NCBI GenBank assembly: GCA_028282925.1
Contig: JANQGV010000158.1
Coordinates: 1-62,739, forward strand
DNA: 62,739 nt
Reading direction: 5' to 3'
From: Thermodesulfobacteriota bacterium
GTDB taxonomy: Bacteria; Desulfobacterota; WTBG01; CAIYCZ01; CAIRTM01
The translations under genes and the position numbers were made by a program. Positions 53,009-62,293 of the stretch are shown here, one piece after another (position 1 is the first letter of the stretch; the number at the start of each line of letters is the position of its first letter). Below the pieces are notes generated by a model that made no database searches, had not been told where the DNA came from, and saw only the letters and a list, made by a program, of their open reading frames with translations.

Positions 53009-53615
53009 GTGCAAACTGTAGTTCCGTTTCTGATACGTCAAAAAATTTATTATTCTTTTCACCCAGATGCGTTGCCAGGGCCTGGGGCATCAGCGGCAGC
53101 AGCTTCACATCAAAGGACCGGTGAAAAAACGCCATGAACTCCTCATTGGCTTTTCTGCTGGTTGAGAAAAAAAGAACAATACCGGTCTGGAAATTCCAGC
53201 ACACATCATACACCGACGGAGTTGGCAGGGTTTTTTTGGTAAGGGCCTGCCACACTTCGTCTTTCAGCATGTCCTTGTCCTTTTTCCTGAGCCGCTCCTG
53301 ACCGGTTGTCTCTTTATACTTCATTTCCTCCCGCAGAAGGGCCGCTTTCATGGTCATCCCCGGAATCTTGCGCACGTCTATGCGCAACGAAAAAACCAGG
53401 TACGGGTCCTTGGCAAAATGCAAATCATCAAACCGGGTCAGGGCCATATTTTCGGCTGAAACCCAGCCGATTGTTTTCTCGCTGAGCGTGCCCGGATCTA
53501 TCTCCTTAAAGGCATACCCTTTCAGTTTCTCCAGCACAAAATCCTTAACAGGTTCGGGCACGTCTCCCTGAACCTGGTAGCGCACGTAACTTGCCGATCC
53601 GGAAAAAACACCCAT
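53001..53615 (-). CDS. RdgC-like protein, N-terminal half
   Basis: 204 residues from ATG 53615 (GGAGAGG 2-8 bases upstream). It matches the N-terminal half of RdgC: KTIGWVSAENM (GWV motif), LRKKDKDMLKDEVWQALTKK (E. coli [20 protein letters not shown]) and the strand IVLFFSTSRKANEEFMAFFH. It ends where the RdgC linker to the C-terminal domain would be, and the next gene supplies that domain. Both halves look intact, so this may be a stable split and not decay. Confidence 0.7.
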   Translation of the reverse strand: MGVFSGSASYVRYQVQGDVPEPVKDFVLEKLKGYAFKEIDPGTLSEKTIGWVSAENMALTRFDDLHFAKDPYLVFSLRIDVRKIPGMTMKAALLREEMKYKETTGQERLRKKDKDMLKDEVWQALTKKTLPTPSVYDVCWNFQTGIVLFFSTSRKANEEFMAFFHRSFDVKLLPLMPQALATHLGEKNNKFFDVSETELQFAHG

Positions 53616-53840
53616 GGCCTCTCCAATGACTGTAATGTTGCTTGTTGAAATGAAAGAGATAATATTACCCTTACCCTTCAAAAATAGCAAGTCAGAATAC
53701 AGTATCCGTTTTCAAAGCACATGAGGCCAAAGATCAAACAAAACGATTTTCGATTATTTTGATTTAAAAAAAACTCATTCTTTTTAAACAAAATCCGATT
53801 TATATTGAACATAACAAAAAACTACCAAATTAATTCTATT

Positions 53841-53856
53841 TAAGTAATTATACCTA
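53841..53856. promoter_or_regulatory. Palindromic operator-like site, second occurrence
   Basis: TAAGTAATTATACCTA differs at one base from the palindrome at 34427. It lies 122 bases before the PAS hybrid kinase gene. The rest of 53616-53977 is AT-rich; no riboswitch could be recognised. Confidence 0.35.
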
Positions 53857-53977
53857 CTCCATTTATAGCGATTCATCTCCCGGTTTTGGCTACTACCGGC
53901 GAAAAGCGGGTGATTGCTTTACAGGCAGATATATCATTCAGCTTGGCTCCATACTTAAAAGCAGCGAGGGGAATACA

Positions 53978-56362
53978 ATGCACAACCGCAACAAAGCCAC
54001 TGCAAAACCTGCTGAAGCACCGCAACGGAAAACAGATGAAACCATCACTCTTAACCTGCTGTACAAAAAAACAAAAAAAAGCAGCGATGTTTTACTTCAG
54101 GCCGACAACCTGTTTGAAAACATCTTTAATGCTACCGGCGACGGCTGTATCGTCACCGACGACTCCGGATACATAATCAAAGCCAACCGTAAAACCTACT
54201 CCCTGCTCGGGTACGATGAACACACGCTCCTGGGAAAGCACATTACGGAACTCTCGCCCGATGAATACACCATAGGGGAAAACCCCTCACTTATTATAAG
54301 GCTACTCGATCACGGTTTTGTTGAAAAGCATGAGACGGTCTTTCTGCGTGGAGACGGCACCCCGGCAGACATTGAGATCAATCTTTCCCTGCTCAAAGAC
54401 CATCGGCAAAACACTATCGGCGCCTTTTCATCATTTCGGGACATTACCGACAAAAAGCGCGCCGAGGAAGAACTGCGCGCAACAAAAGACCAACTGCAAG
54501 AAATATTCAATACCACCCGTGATGGAGTAATCCTTACCGACGAGTGCGGAAGTATCATCAAAGTCAACAAAGCCATGGAAAGCATACTCGGTTTTCAGGA
54601 GGAGGAACTTTTGGGGCGCTATACCATAGAACTTTCCGTGGAGGAAGACGCCTACATCTATGCCGGAGTAGGCGCCTTTCGGGAGGCCCTTGATAACGGC
54701 AGTTCCAGCCACTATGAATCGTTGTGGCTGAGAAAAGACGGGACCACCTGCCCGGTGGAACTGAACCTGACCATTAGTAAGGACGCCCAGGACAATGCCC
54801 GGGGCATTGTCTGGGCGGTCCGGGACATAAGCGGACGCAAGCTGGCGCAGCAGGGGCTTACCATGCTGGGCCTTGCCGTGGAACAGGCTGCCGAGACCAT
54901 CCTTATTATGGACAAAAACGGGGCCGTCGAATATATCAATGCCGCAGCGGAAAGAATGTTCGGTTACAGCTTGAGTGATGCCGGCGGTCTGAATCCGTTT
55001 CAGGCCCGAAGCGACCTCTACGATCTGGAATTCTATATGGAAATATGGGACACCATCACTGCCGGCGATGTCTGGAAAGGCCGTATGAAAAACAGGCGGT
55101 CCGACGGCAACATCATCGAAATCGAGGTTGCCATTTCCCCGGTCCGGGACGACACGGGACAGATTAGAAATTACGTCGCTATCTGCCGTGATATAACCCA
55201 GGAGATCCTGTTTGAAAAACAACTCCAGCAGGCCCATAAGATGGAGGCCATCGGTACCCTGGCGGGCGGCATCGCCCACGACTTCAACAACATCCTGACC
55301 GTTATTTCCGGCTTTACCGAAATTGCTTACGATGCCGGTGACAAAGGAAGCGTTATACATAACAGCCTGACGGAAGTGTTGAAGGCCTCCGAGCGCGCAA
55401 CCGATCTGGTCAAACAGATATTGACGTTCAGCCGCCAGACCGAAAGCATAACCAGGCCGGTTCGAATCAAGCCTATTATCAAGGAAGCCCATACCTTCCT
55501 CAGGGCCTCGCTGCCCACAACCATAACAATCAGCCTGAACCTTCAGGCCCCAAACGACATAGTGATGTCAGACCCGACAAAAATCCATCAGGTACTGATG
55601 AACCTGTGCACCAACGCAAAGAATGCCATGCAGGAAACCGGTGGCGAGTTGACAATCGGCCTCTTCGAGGAACAGCTTATTCCGGACATGATGGATGGCC
55701 GCCTGGATCTCAGTCCCGGGCCGTATTTAAAATTGACCGTGGAAGATACAGGCTGCGGCATGGAGCCGGGCGTTCAGGAAAGGATCTTCGACCCCTTTTT
55801 CTCCACCAGGCAACAGGGCGGTGGTACCGGCCTCGGACTTTCGGTGGTGCACGGCATTATCAAAAGTTGCTCCGGCGATATTACGGTCGGCAGCGTACCC
55901 GGCAAAGGTACCGTATTCAACGTATACCTGCCCCTTGTCGAAGAACAGGCTCCCCCACAAAAAGCCCTTGACAATACTCCCATCGTCGGGGGTACGGAGC
56001 ACGCTCTTGTTGTTGACGATGAACAACAAATAGCGGAAATGATCAAAAAGTTTCTGGAAAATCTCGGATACCGGGTCACAACACGCACCAGCAGCCTTGA
56101 AGCGCTGGAAGCCTTCCGCTACGACCCCGAAAAATTCGATTTTGTGATCACTGATCAGACCATGCCCAATCTAACCGGCGCCGAACTTTCACGCGAAGTA
56201 TTAAAAATAAAAAAGGATATCCCCATCATTCTCTGCACCGGCTTCAGCGAAACAATTACTGAAGAAAAAGCAAAAAGTATCGGGATTAGGGCCTTCATTA
56301 TGAAACCCATTGTCTTCACTAAACTTGCCGATACGATCCGGAATCTCCTTGCTCCGGCATAA
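53978..56362 (+). CDS. PAS-domain hybrid histidine kinase with receiver
   Basis: 794 residues, no membrane helices, so a cytoplasmic sensor. Three PAS domains (about 40-160, 165-290, 295-420), HisKA with GGIAHDFNNILT (His434), HATPase with NLCTNAKNAM, DTGCGMEPG and FSTRQQGGGTGLGLSVVHG, then a C-terminal receiver with Asp726 in VITDQTMPN and Lys in FIMKP. AGGGGAATACA precedes the ATG. The ligand or cofactor of the PAS domains is unknown. No output regulator is adjacent, so it likely feeds a phosphorelay elsewhere. Confidence 0.92.
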   Translation: MHNRNKATAKPAEAPQRKTDETITLNLLYKKTKKSSDVLLQADNLFENIFNATGDGCIVTDDSGYIIKANRKTYSLLGYDEHTLLGKHITELSPDEYTIGENPSLIIRLLDHGFVEKHETVFLRGDGTPADIEINLSLLKDHRQNTIGAFSSFRDITDKKRAEEELRATKDQLQEIFNTTRDGVILTDECGSIIKVNKAMESILGFQEEELLGRYTIELSVEEDAYIYAGVGAFREALDNGSSSHYESLWLRKDGTTCPVELNLTISKDAQDNARGIVWAVRDISGRKLAQQGLTMLGLAVEQAAETILIMDKNGAVEYINAAAERMFGYSLSDAGGLNPFQARSDLYDLEFYMEIWDTITAGDVWKGRMKNRRSDGNIIEIEVAISPVRDDTGQIRNYVAICRDITQEILFEKQLQQAHKMEAIGTLAGGIAHDFNNILTVISGFTEIAYDAGDKGSVIHNSLTEVLKASERATDLVKQILTFSRQTESITRPVRIKPIIKEAHTFLRASLPTTITISLNLQAPNDIVMSDPTKIHQVLMNLCTNAKNAMQETGGELTIGLFEEQLIPDMMDGRLDLSPGPYLKLTVEDTGCGMEPGVQERIFDPFFSTRQQGGGTGLGLSVVHGIIKSCSGDITVGSVPGKGTVFNVYLPLVEEQAPPQKALDNTPIVGGTEHALVVDDEQQIAEMIKKFLENLGYRVTTRTSSLEALEAFRYDPEKFDFVITDQTMPNLTGAELSREVLKIKKDIPIILCTGFSETITEEKAKSIGIRAFIMKPIVFTKLADTIRNLLAPA

Positions 56363-56440
56363 TTCTGCGGCACACCGCTTTTCCGGCTCCCGTGAGAAAT
56401 CCTGCCGCGCGAGGAAATCACGCCTTTGGCGGGAAAGATT

Positions 56441-56636
56441 GCAGAGCGTCTTTCTTTTTTCTGTAGCCCTTAAATTGATAGCACAGGCTGAGACGGTGAG
56501 AGCAGCCGCGGCGGTGCGAGCGGTGCTTTCTCTCTTGTATCTCCCTTTTCCTGCGAGCACATGGCCGCAGGCAATCTAACCGTATCAGCCTGTGCTGTTA
56601 TTCCCCGTGGCTATAGTATTGTGGAATGTGCTCTAG
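56441..56636. repeat. Repeat family A, copy 2
   Basis: Nearly identical to 1669-1863, ending in TGTGCTCTAG. The left inner arm carries changes that weaken the 24-bp palindrome, while the right arm is unchanged. It is preceded by a short stretch (56395-56445) resembling the GCGAGGGTATC and GGCGGGA part of repeat C. Confidence 0.85.
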
Positions 56637-56744
56637 GTTTTATAAAACGTCCCTCAACCCCTTAAAAACTCTTCACGAAGCACTGCAAGTCAATCATTGT
56701 AAATTTTTCACAGAAAAACCACAATATATTGTGCCCCACAACCA

Positions 56745-56772
56745 TTGACATACTACATTTTCCTACTATAAT
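56745..56772 (+). promoter_or_regulatory. Consensus sigma70 promoter
   Basis: TTGACA (56745-56750), 16-base spacer, TATAAT (56767-56772): both hexamers are perfect consensus. The start site would be about 35 bases before the TPR gene. Confidence 0.85.
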
Positions 56773-56812
56773 TTAAATAGATAGGAACAGGAACTATAAA
56801 GCGGTTGAAGCT

Positions 56813-58216
56813 ATGCACTCTAACACCTACACAATACGCCGAAAAAGCCTGGATTCTTATTACCGCTATCTATCATCACTGGAGTATACCTGCGTTGTAG
56901 AATCGGGAATTACCGAAACAGCCCTTCCCGATGAACCGGATTCCGGCAGCAAAAACGCCCAAAACCACTGCCCCGAGCACCAGTCACTTTCAGGGGTGCC
57001 ATCCAAACAATTTGACCGGGAAATGCTCGGTGGCGGCATCTGCACCCTCGGGCCCGATTTTTCTCCGGCAATGGGCGGCGTGCTCGTGCTCTATGAATTG
57101 CTGCGCGAGGATATGCAGCCGGGCATCAAACTGGTGCAGACATCTGTGAGCAACCGGATAAACGCCTCCAAGCACTTCTCCGAAGCCCTGAACAGGTACC
57201 GGCAGGCCTGCCGTGAACCACATTCCCGCGAAGCAATAACCGAGGCGGCAGAGCACCTGCAACTCTCCATCCGGATATTCGATCTCAATCCCGTTGCACA
57301 CCTGCTCCTGGGGCACATCTTTCACTACCGGGAAGAGTTCCGTAATACAAAAAGGGCCCTGGACCATTATCGCCGCTGCTACACATTTTGCGAAGCGTGG
57401 GACGAATTGAAGCCCCTTGGCGCCCAGGCCTATTTTTATGCCGGCTGGCTGCAGGCGGTGGCTCTGCAGGATATTGAGGAGGCGATCCGCCTGACCCGGC
57501 GCGCCCTGGAACTGGACCCCGCTCTGGGCGAAGCCCTCTACCATCTGGCTAAATTGTATGCAGCCGACCAGGCTGCGGAAAAAGCGGCCGCCTGCCTCCA
57601 GAAAGCCATCATGGCACATGACCGCCGCTACGCCGTAAAAGCCGCAGCAGATGCCGACTTTGACGAAATGCGGGAGCATGTACGGTCGCTCTACCGCGAC
57701 TGCATCAGAACCGATATACAGTCCCTGCAGGCCACCCTGAAAAAATACAAAACCGTGCTTCGCGATGACGGTGTATGGAGCAGCGAAAAAGAGCTGGCCA
57801 GAACCTTAAAGCTCATCACCTCCGGCGAGCCCGTTCAATATGAAAAGCTGCTGACCTACCATACCGTCCTGGAAGGAACCCTTGAAAATGAATATGCCAA
57901 GCGCCTGGCAGCCTCACGATCTGCCACGGCTTCCCGGCCGAATACGGCACAACCAGCCGGAAACGAAACGGATTGCCGGGCTGAAAAGCAGGCTACTCCT
58001 CCGTGTACCGGTGCGCCCCGCCCGCTTCCCGGCAGCCATGACGGCAATACATTTTATGTTCGGTTGATAGTGGGGGGTATCCTCCTGTGGCTTTCGGTGC
58101 TGGCTGTTTTCTGTATGCCCGGCCCCGCCTGTGTCGTGACGATGCTGCTGTCGATTTTTACGCTGCCGAAGCGGGGATACGGCCTGCTGTTCCTGCGGCA
58201 TGACTCACAGCAGTGA
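56813..58216 (+). CDS. TPR protein with C-terminal membrane anchor
   Basis: 467 residues. The N-terminal 60 residues are unusual, followed by TPR-like helices (about 105-285: EAIRLTRRALELDPALGEAL, YHLAKLYAADQAAEKAAACL). A proline/alanine-rich linker (about 365-405) leads to one or two hydrophobic helices (LIVGGILLWLSVLAVFCM, CVVTMLLSIFTL). No signal peptide, so it is probably tail-anchored with the TPRs in the cytoplasm. The TGA stop lies inside a partial family B repeat. Function unknown. A consensus promoter drives it. Confidence 0.7.
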   Translation: MHSNTYTIRRKSLDSYYRYLSSLEYTCVVESGITETALPDEPDSGSKNAQNHCPEHQSLSGVPSKQFDREMLGGGICTLGPDFSPAMGGVLVLYELLREDMQPGIKLVQTSVSNRINASKHFSEALNRYRQACREPHSREAITEAAEHLQLSIRIFDLNPVAHLLLGHIFHYREEFRNTKRALDHYRRCYTFCEAWDELKPLGAQAYFYAGWLQAVALQDIEEAIRLTRRALELDPALGEALYHLAKLYAADQAAEKAAACLQKAIMAHDRRYAVKAAADADFDEMREHVRSLYRDCIRTDIQSLQATLKKYKTVLRDDGVWSSEKELARTLKLITSGEPVQYEKLLTYHTVLEGTLENEYAKRLAASRSATASRPNTAQPAGNETDCRAEKQATPPCTGAPRPLPGSHDGNTFYVRLIVGGILLWLSVLAVFCMPGPACVVTMLLSIFTLPKRGYGLLFLRHDSQQ

Positions 58217-58269
58217 CGAAAGGTGAGTGTAATCCCGATATGATCGGGATAGATGGACGTTATCCAACA
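58209..58269. repeat. Repeat family B, right-half fragment with hairpin insert
   Basis: GCAGTGACGAAAGGTGAGTG and AGATGGACGTTATCCAACA match the right half of family B. The segment between is replaced by the perfect hairpin TCCCGAT-atg-ATCGGGA. It supplies the stop codon (58214-58216) of the TPR gene. Confidence 0.75.
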
Positions 58270-58303
58270 TGTCCTCTGATGTTCATCTTTACACCCCTCA
58301 CTC

Positions 58304-58430
58304 GGGGGCTGGTGGAGAATGTTCAGATACAAGGCGCACGCTCTCTTGAGGAATGAGGCGTACTTTTCCGTACGTCGCAGTGACGAAAGAGACGTGCAAC
58401 GCCGTAGATGGACGTTATCCAACAGCCCCC
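58304..58430. repeat. Repeat family B, full copy 5
   Basis: A 127-bp palindrome with ends GGGGGCTGGTGGAGAATGTT and GACGTTATCCAACAGCCCCC, and inner GCGTAC-ttttcc-GTACGT. Its right arm overlaps the 3' end of trmFO. Confidence 0.85.
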
Positions 58431-59731
58431 CCGATTTTTTCCCACCATGCTGTTAGCTCATTGAGGGCGCGTTCCCCCAAAAGCTTCTTACGGATTTTCT
58501 TGGGAACCTTTTTCTCAAGCGGAGGCAAAAGGCCGAAGTTGGCATTCATGGGTTGAAAGCCCGTAACGGAAGGGTCGGTTATGTAGGCCAGCAACCCGCC
58601 GAGCACTGAGGACTTCGGCGGTGATACGGGATTCTGTCCCCGCACATATCGTGCGGCCTGAATGCCTGCAACCAGCCCCATGGCGGCGGACTCGATATAG
58701 CCCTCAACACCGGTTATCTGACCGGCGAAGAATATGCGCGGGTCTTTCTTGAATTGCAACGTGGCAAACAGCAACAGCGGCGAGTGAATATAGGTGTTAC
58801 GGTGCAGGCTGCCGTAGCGGGCAAAAGACGCCTGCTCAAGACCGGGAAGCATTGAAAAAATCCGCTTCTGTTCCGGCCACTTGAGACGGGTTTGAAATCC
58901 GACCATATTGTACAGCGTGGCCTCCTGGTTTTCCTGCCTGAGCTGCAAAACGGCATAGGGCTGTCCACCGGTATGAGGGTCGACAAGCCCGACCGGCTTC
59001 ATGGGCCCGAAGGCAAGGGTCTCGACTCCCCGCTGGGCCATTATTTCAATCGGCATGCACCCCTCAAAGGGCGTCAGGGTTTCAAATTCCCTCAGCGGCA
59101 CCTTTTCCGCCTTGATGATTTCATCGACGAATCGGTAGTATGTTTCCTGGTTGAGCGGAACGTTGATATAATCCGCCGTTCCCTTATTGTAGCGCGACGC
59201 CTTGAACGTTTTTGTGGTGTCGATGGAATCGGCTTCAATAATAGGAGATATGGCATCGTGAAAATACAAAAAATCGTTCCCGATAATCTTCTGCAGACTT
59301 TGTGAAAGGGCGCCGGAGGTGAGGGGCCCCGATGCAATCACCACAACGCCGGTTTCGGGGATGTCGCGCACCTCTTCCCGTACAACGGTGATGGCGGGAT
59401 GCTCCTCTACGGCATCGGTTATACTGCATGAAAACCGGTGCCGGTCGACGGCCAGCGCCGAACCGGCCGGCACGGTCGTGTTATCGGCATGCTGTAAAAT
59501 AAGTGAACCGCAGCGGCGAAGCTCTTCTTTCAGCACGCCGGCGGCGTTTTCCAGGCTGTTCGAACGCAGCGAATTGCTGCACACCAGTTCTGCCAGGCCG
59601 GGGCAGGTATGAGCCGGAGAATAGAGCCCCGGCTTCATTTCATACAGCGCCACCCGGCATCCGGCCCGGGCCGCCTGCCAGGCCGCTTCACAACCGGCAA
59701 GACCCCCGCCGATAATATGTATGTCCGCCAT
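58415..59731 (-). CDS. trmFO: Folate-dependent tRNA m5U54 methyltransferase
   Basis: 438 residues from ATG 59731 (AAGGAA 5 bases upstream, which rules out the earlier ATG). FAD-binding [19 protein letters not shown] at the N-terminus; [20 protein letters not shown] and [11 protein letters not shown] hold conserved cysteines; [20 protein letters not shown] and [17 protein letters not shown] are TrmFO signatures. It makes ribothymidine at position 54 of the T loop using methylene-tetrahydrofolate. The last codons (GAVG, TAA) are encoded by a repeat B arm, so the extreme C-terminus is repeat-derived. Order dprA-topA-trmFO is conserved in several phyla. Confidence 0.95.
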   Translation of the reverse strand: MADIHIIGGGLAGCEAAWQAARAGCRVALYEMKPGLYSPAHTCPGLAELVCSNSLRSNSLENAAGVLKEELRRCGSLILQHADNTTVPAGSALAVDRHRFSCSITDAVEEHPAITVVREEVRDIPETGVVVIASGPLTSGALSQSLQKIIGNDFLYFHDAISPIIEADSIDTTKTFKASRYNKGTADYINVPLNQETYYRFVDEIIKAEKVPLREFETLTPFEGCMPIEIMAQRGVETLAFGPMKPVGLVDPHTGGQPYAVLQLRQENQEATLYNMVGFQTRLKWPEQKRIFSMLPGLEQASFARYGSLHRNTYIHSPLLLFATLQFKKDPRIFFAGQITGVEGYIESAAMGLVAGIQAARYVRGQNPVSPPKSSVLGGLLAYITDPSVTGFQPMNANFGLLPPLEKKVPKKIRKKLLGERALNELTAWWEKIGGAVG

Positions 59732-59861
59732 TGTTTCCTTCATAGGTGATTATCAATAATGCAGCCGGTAAAAACCGGAAGAGGTCTACATGAAGGGAAT
59801 GCAGCACACCGCTTCGATATGTTCAGGCAGGTCGATTCAGTTGCCTGCCACACGTTACGCC

Positions 59862-62168
59862 TCACTCATCCTCTACTTCTGCCACCTGCCGTTTATATTT
59901 ACAGCTTCGCTGCGGGCACTTGATCACGTGACCGGCTTTTTTTGTAATTTTCTCAACCAGGTAGGCCGATCCGCAATCGGGGCACTTCTCATCAAGTGGC
60001 TTGTCCCAGGATGCAAATTCGCATTTGGGGTAATTCGAGCAGCTGTAAAAAATCTTCCCTCTGCGCGATTTCTTTTCCTGGACCTGTCCGTCCGCACAGT
60101 CCGGGCATTTCACTCCCACGTCGACCGGCTTGTTCAGCGACTGCACATACGTACAGTCCGGATAGGTGGTGCACCCCAGGAATTTGCCGTATTTCCCCTG
60201 GCGTAACATCATGGGACTGCCGCATTTTTCGCACTTCTCATCCAGAGCTGCGGCTTCTGCGCCGTCCTCGTCGTTGCTCTCAAGCGGCCGCACGAACCTG
60301 CAGTCCGGAAAGCCGCTGCAGGCATAAAACCGACCGTATTTACCAAGCTTGATAACCAGTTGCTTGCCGCAGTCCGGACAGTTTTCATCGGTTTTTTCGG
60401 TTGTCACGTCGGACTTTTGCACTTCCTCATCCTTTTGTTTAATGAGCCCGATAAAGGGCTTCCAGAACTGTTTAATGGCGGGCTTCCATTCCGACTCTCC
60501 GCGCGCTATGGAGTCGAGCCGATCTTCCATCCGTGAGGTGAAATCATAGTCCACATAGCGGGAAAAATGGTTGACCAGCAGATCACTGACAACCATGCCG
60601 ATGTCCTCGGGAAAAAAACGTTTTTTGACCAGCTTGACGTAGTCGCGGTCCTGCAGAATACTGATAATGCTGGCATAGGTCGACGGCCGGCCGATACCGT
60701 ACTCTTCCAGGGCCTTGACCAGGGACGCTTCGGTATAGCGCGGAGGGGGCTGTGTAAAGTGCTGTTCCGGCAGCAGCTTCAGCAGCTTCAGCACCTGGTT
60801 TTTGTCGAGCGGCGGCAGCATGCCCTCTTCCTTTTTCTCGTCCTCGGTATCGTCGCCGCCCTCAATATACAACTGCATAAAGCCGGGAAACCGAATTGTT
60901 GAACCGGTGGCCCTGAACAGATACCGCTCGGCAGCCTCAATATCAACCGACACCGAATCAAGTATGGCCCGGGCCATCTGGCTCGCAACCGCTCGCTTCC
61001 AGATAAGGCTGTAAAGCTTGAACTGCTCCTTGCTCAGGGCACCCTGGATCTCGTCGGGCAACAGTGTCACGTCGGTCGGGCGTATGGCTTCGTGGGCCTC
61101 CTGGATATTCTTGGATTTTTTGGTAAATACCCGGGGTTTGTCAAGGGCATAGTCCTTGCCGTATGTATCGACGATAACACCGTGGATCTCCTGCAGGGCG
61201 CTTTCCGCCAGGTTGACACTGTCGGTTCGCATGTAGGTAATGAGGCCCATGGTGCCTTTTCCCACGTCGATACCTTCGTACAGCTTCTGGGCGATCGACA
61301 TGGTTCTCTTGGCGGAAAATCCCAGCTTGCGGGAGGCCTCCTGCTGCAGGGTACTTGTGATAAACGGCGGCGGCGGATTGCGTTTAATCTCCCGTTTCTT
61401 GACATTTGCAACCGTATAGGTTGCGCCTTCGAGCTTGCCGACAATGTCGCCTGCCTCAGCTTCATTCTTTACAGCAAGCTTATCAAGTTTGTTGCCGTCC
61501 ACCTGAACAAGCTGGGCACCAAAGGGAGAGCGGACGTCGGTGGGAGTGAGATTGGCCTTGATGGTCCAGTACTCCTCTTCCTGGAAAGCCCTGATCTCTT
61601 TCTCGCGTTCGCAGATCACCCGCAGCGCAACCGACTGCACCCGGCCGGCCGACAGCCCGTAGCGGATTTTTTTCCATAAAAACGGGCTCAGATTAAACCC
61701 GACCAGGTAATCCAGCACAACCCTGGCCTGCTGGGCATTGACCAACTCGAGGGAAATATCACCGGCCTCTTTAAGGGCGGCCTGGATGGCTTCCTTGGTA
61801 ATTTCGTGAAAGGTAATTCTTTTTACAGCATAGCCCTTGGTTCTCTTTTTACCGGCAGTATCGGGCTTGAGATTCAGGGCGGCCACCAGGTGCCAAGCAA
61901 TGGCTTCACCTTCCCGGTCAAGGTCTGTCGCCAGATAGACGGTCTCACAGCCTTTCAGCGCCGATTTGATTTCCTTGAGATACCGTTTGCTGGCCGGAAT
62001 AATATCATATTTCGGCACGATATCGTCACCGACCTCTACCGAACCCTGTTTGCTCGGCAAAGCCCGCACATGGCCTTTGCAGGCCAGCACCTGGTATCCC
62101 TTGCCTAAAAACTTGGATATGGTTTTTGCTTTAGCGGGAGACTCAACAATTACAAGAGACTTGGACAT
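59862..62168 (-). CDS. topA: DNA topoisomerase I
   Basis: 768 residues. The N-terminal TOPRIM domain has LVIVESPAKAKTISKFLG and ATDLDREGEAI (metal-binding Asp residues). The active-site Tyr lies in MGLITYMRTDSVNL (about 305). The C-terminus has four zinc ribbons starting CPDCGKQ, CEKCGSP, CPDCADG and CPDCGSA, each with a second Cys pair or equivalent. It relaxes negative supercoils during transcription and replication. Its position between dprA and trmFO is typical. Confidence 0.96.
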   Translation of the reverse strand: MSKSLVIVESPAKAKTISKFLGKGYQVLACKGHVRALPSKQGSVEVGDDIVPKYDIIPASKRYLKEIKSALKGCETVYLATDLDREGEAIAWHLVAALNLKPDTAGKKRTKGYAVKRITFHEITKEAIQAALKEAGDISLELVNAQQARVVLDYLVGFNLSPFLWKKIRYGLSAGRVQSVALRVICEREKEIRAFQEEEYWTIKANLTPTDVRSPFGAQLVQVDGNKLDKLAVKNEAEAGDIVGKLEGATYTVANVKKREIKRNPPPPFITSTLQQEASRKLGFSAKRTMSIAQKLYEGIDVGKGTMGLITYMRTDSVNLAESALQEIHGVIVDTYGKDYALDKPRVFTKKSKNIQEAHEAIRPTDVTLLPDEIQGALSKEQFKLYSLIWKRAVASQMARAILDSVSVDIEAAERYLFRATGSTIRFPGFMQLYIEGGDDTEDEKKEEGMLPPLDKNQVLKLLKLLPEQHFTQPPPRYTEASLVKALEEYGIGRPSTYASIISILQDRDYVKLVKKRFFPEDIGMVVSDLLVNHFSRYVDYDFTSRMEDRLDSIARGESEWKPAIKQFWKPFIGLIKQKDEEVQKSDVTTEKTDENCPDCGKQLVIKLGKYGRFYACSGFPDCRFVRPLESNDEDGAEAAALDEKCEKCGSPMMLRQGKYGKFLGCTTYPDCTYVQSLNKPVDVGVKCPDCADGQVQEKKSRRGKIFYSCSNYPKCEFASWDKPLDEKCPDCGSAYLVEKITKKAGHVIKCPQRSCKYKRQVAEVEDE

Positions 62169-62293
62169 ATGTTCTACCTGCTGATATACAGTGTCTGTTT
62201 CATCGTGCCGGGTCGGGCATATAATGCCGACAGTATATTATTTAATTACTATAAGCGATTTTCAGTTGACATCAAGTACCCGGCACGTATACC

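Noticed and set aside
53700-53977. Possible cyclic-di-GMP riboswitch before the PAS kinase
   Set aside because: The GC-rich hairpin CCGG...CCGG did not fit the conserved GEMM core; no aptamer could be supported.
54431-55492. Long antisense frame (353 codons) inside the PAS hybrid kinase
   Set aside because: The kinase domains account for this DNA; the antisense frame has no recognised motif.
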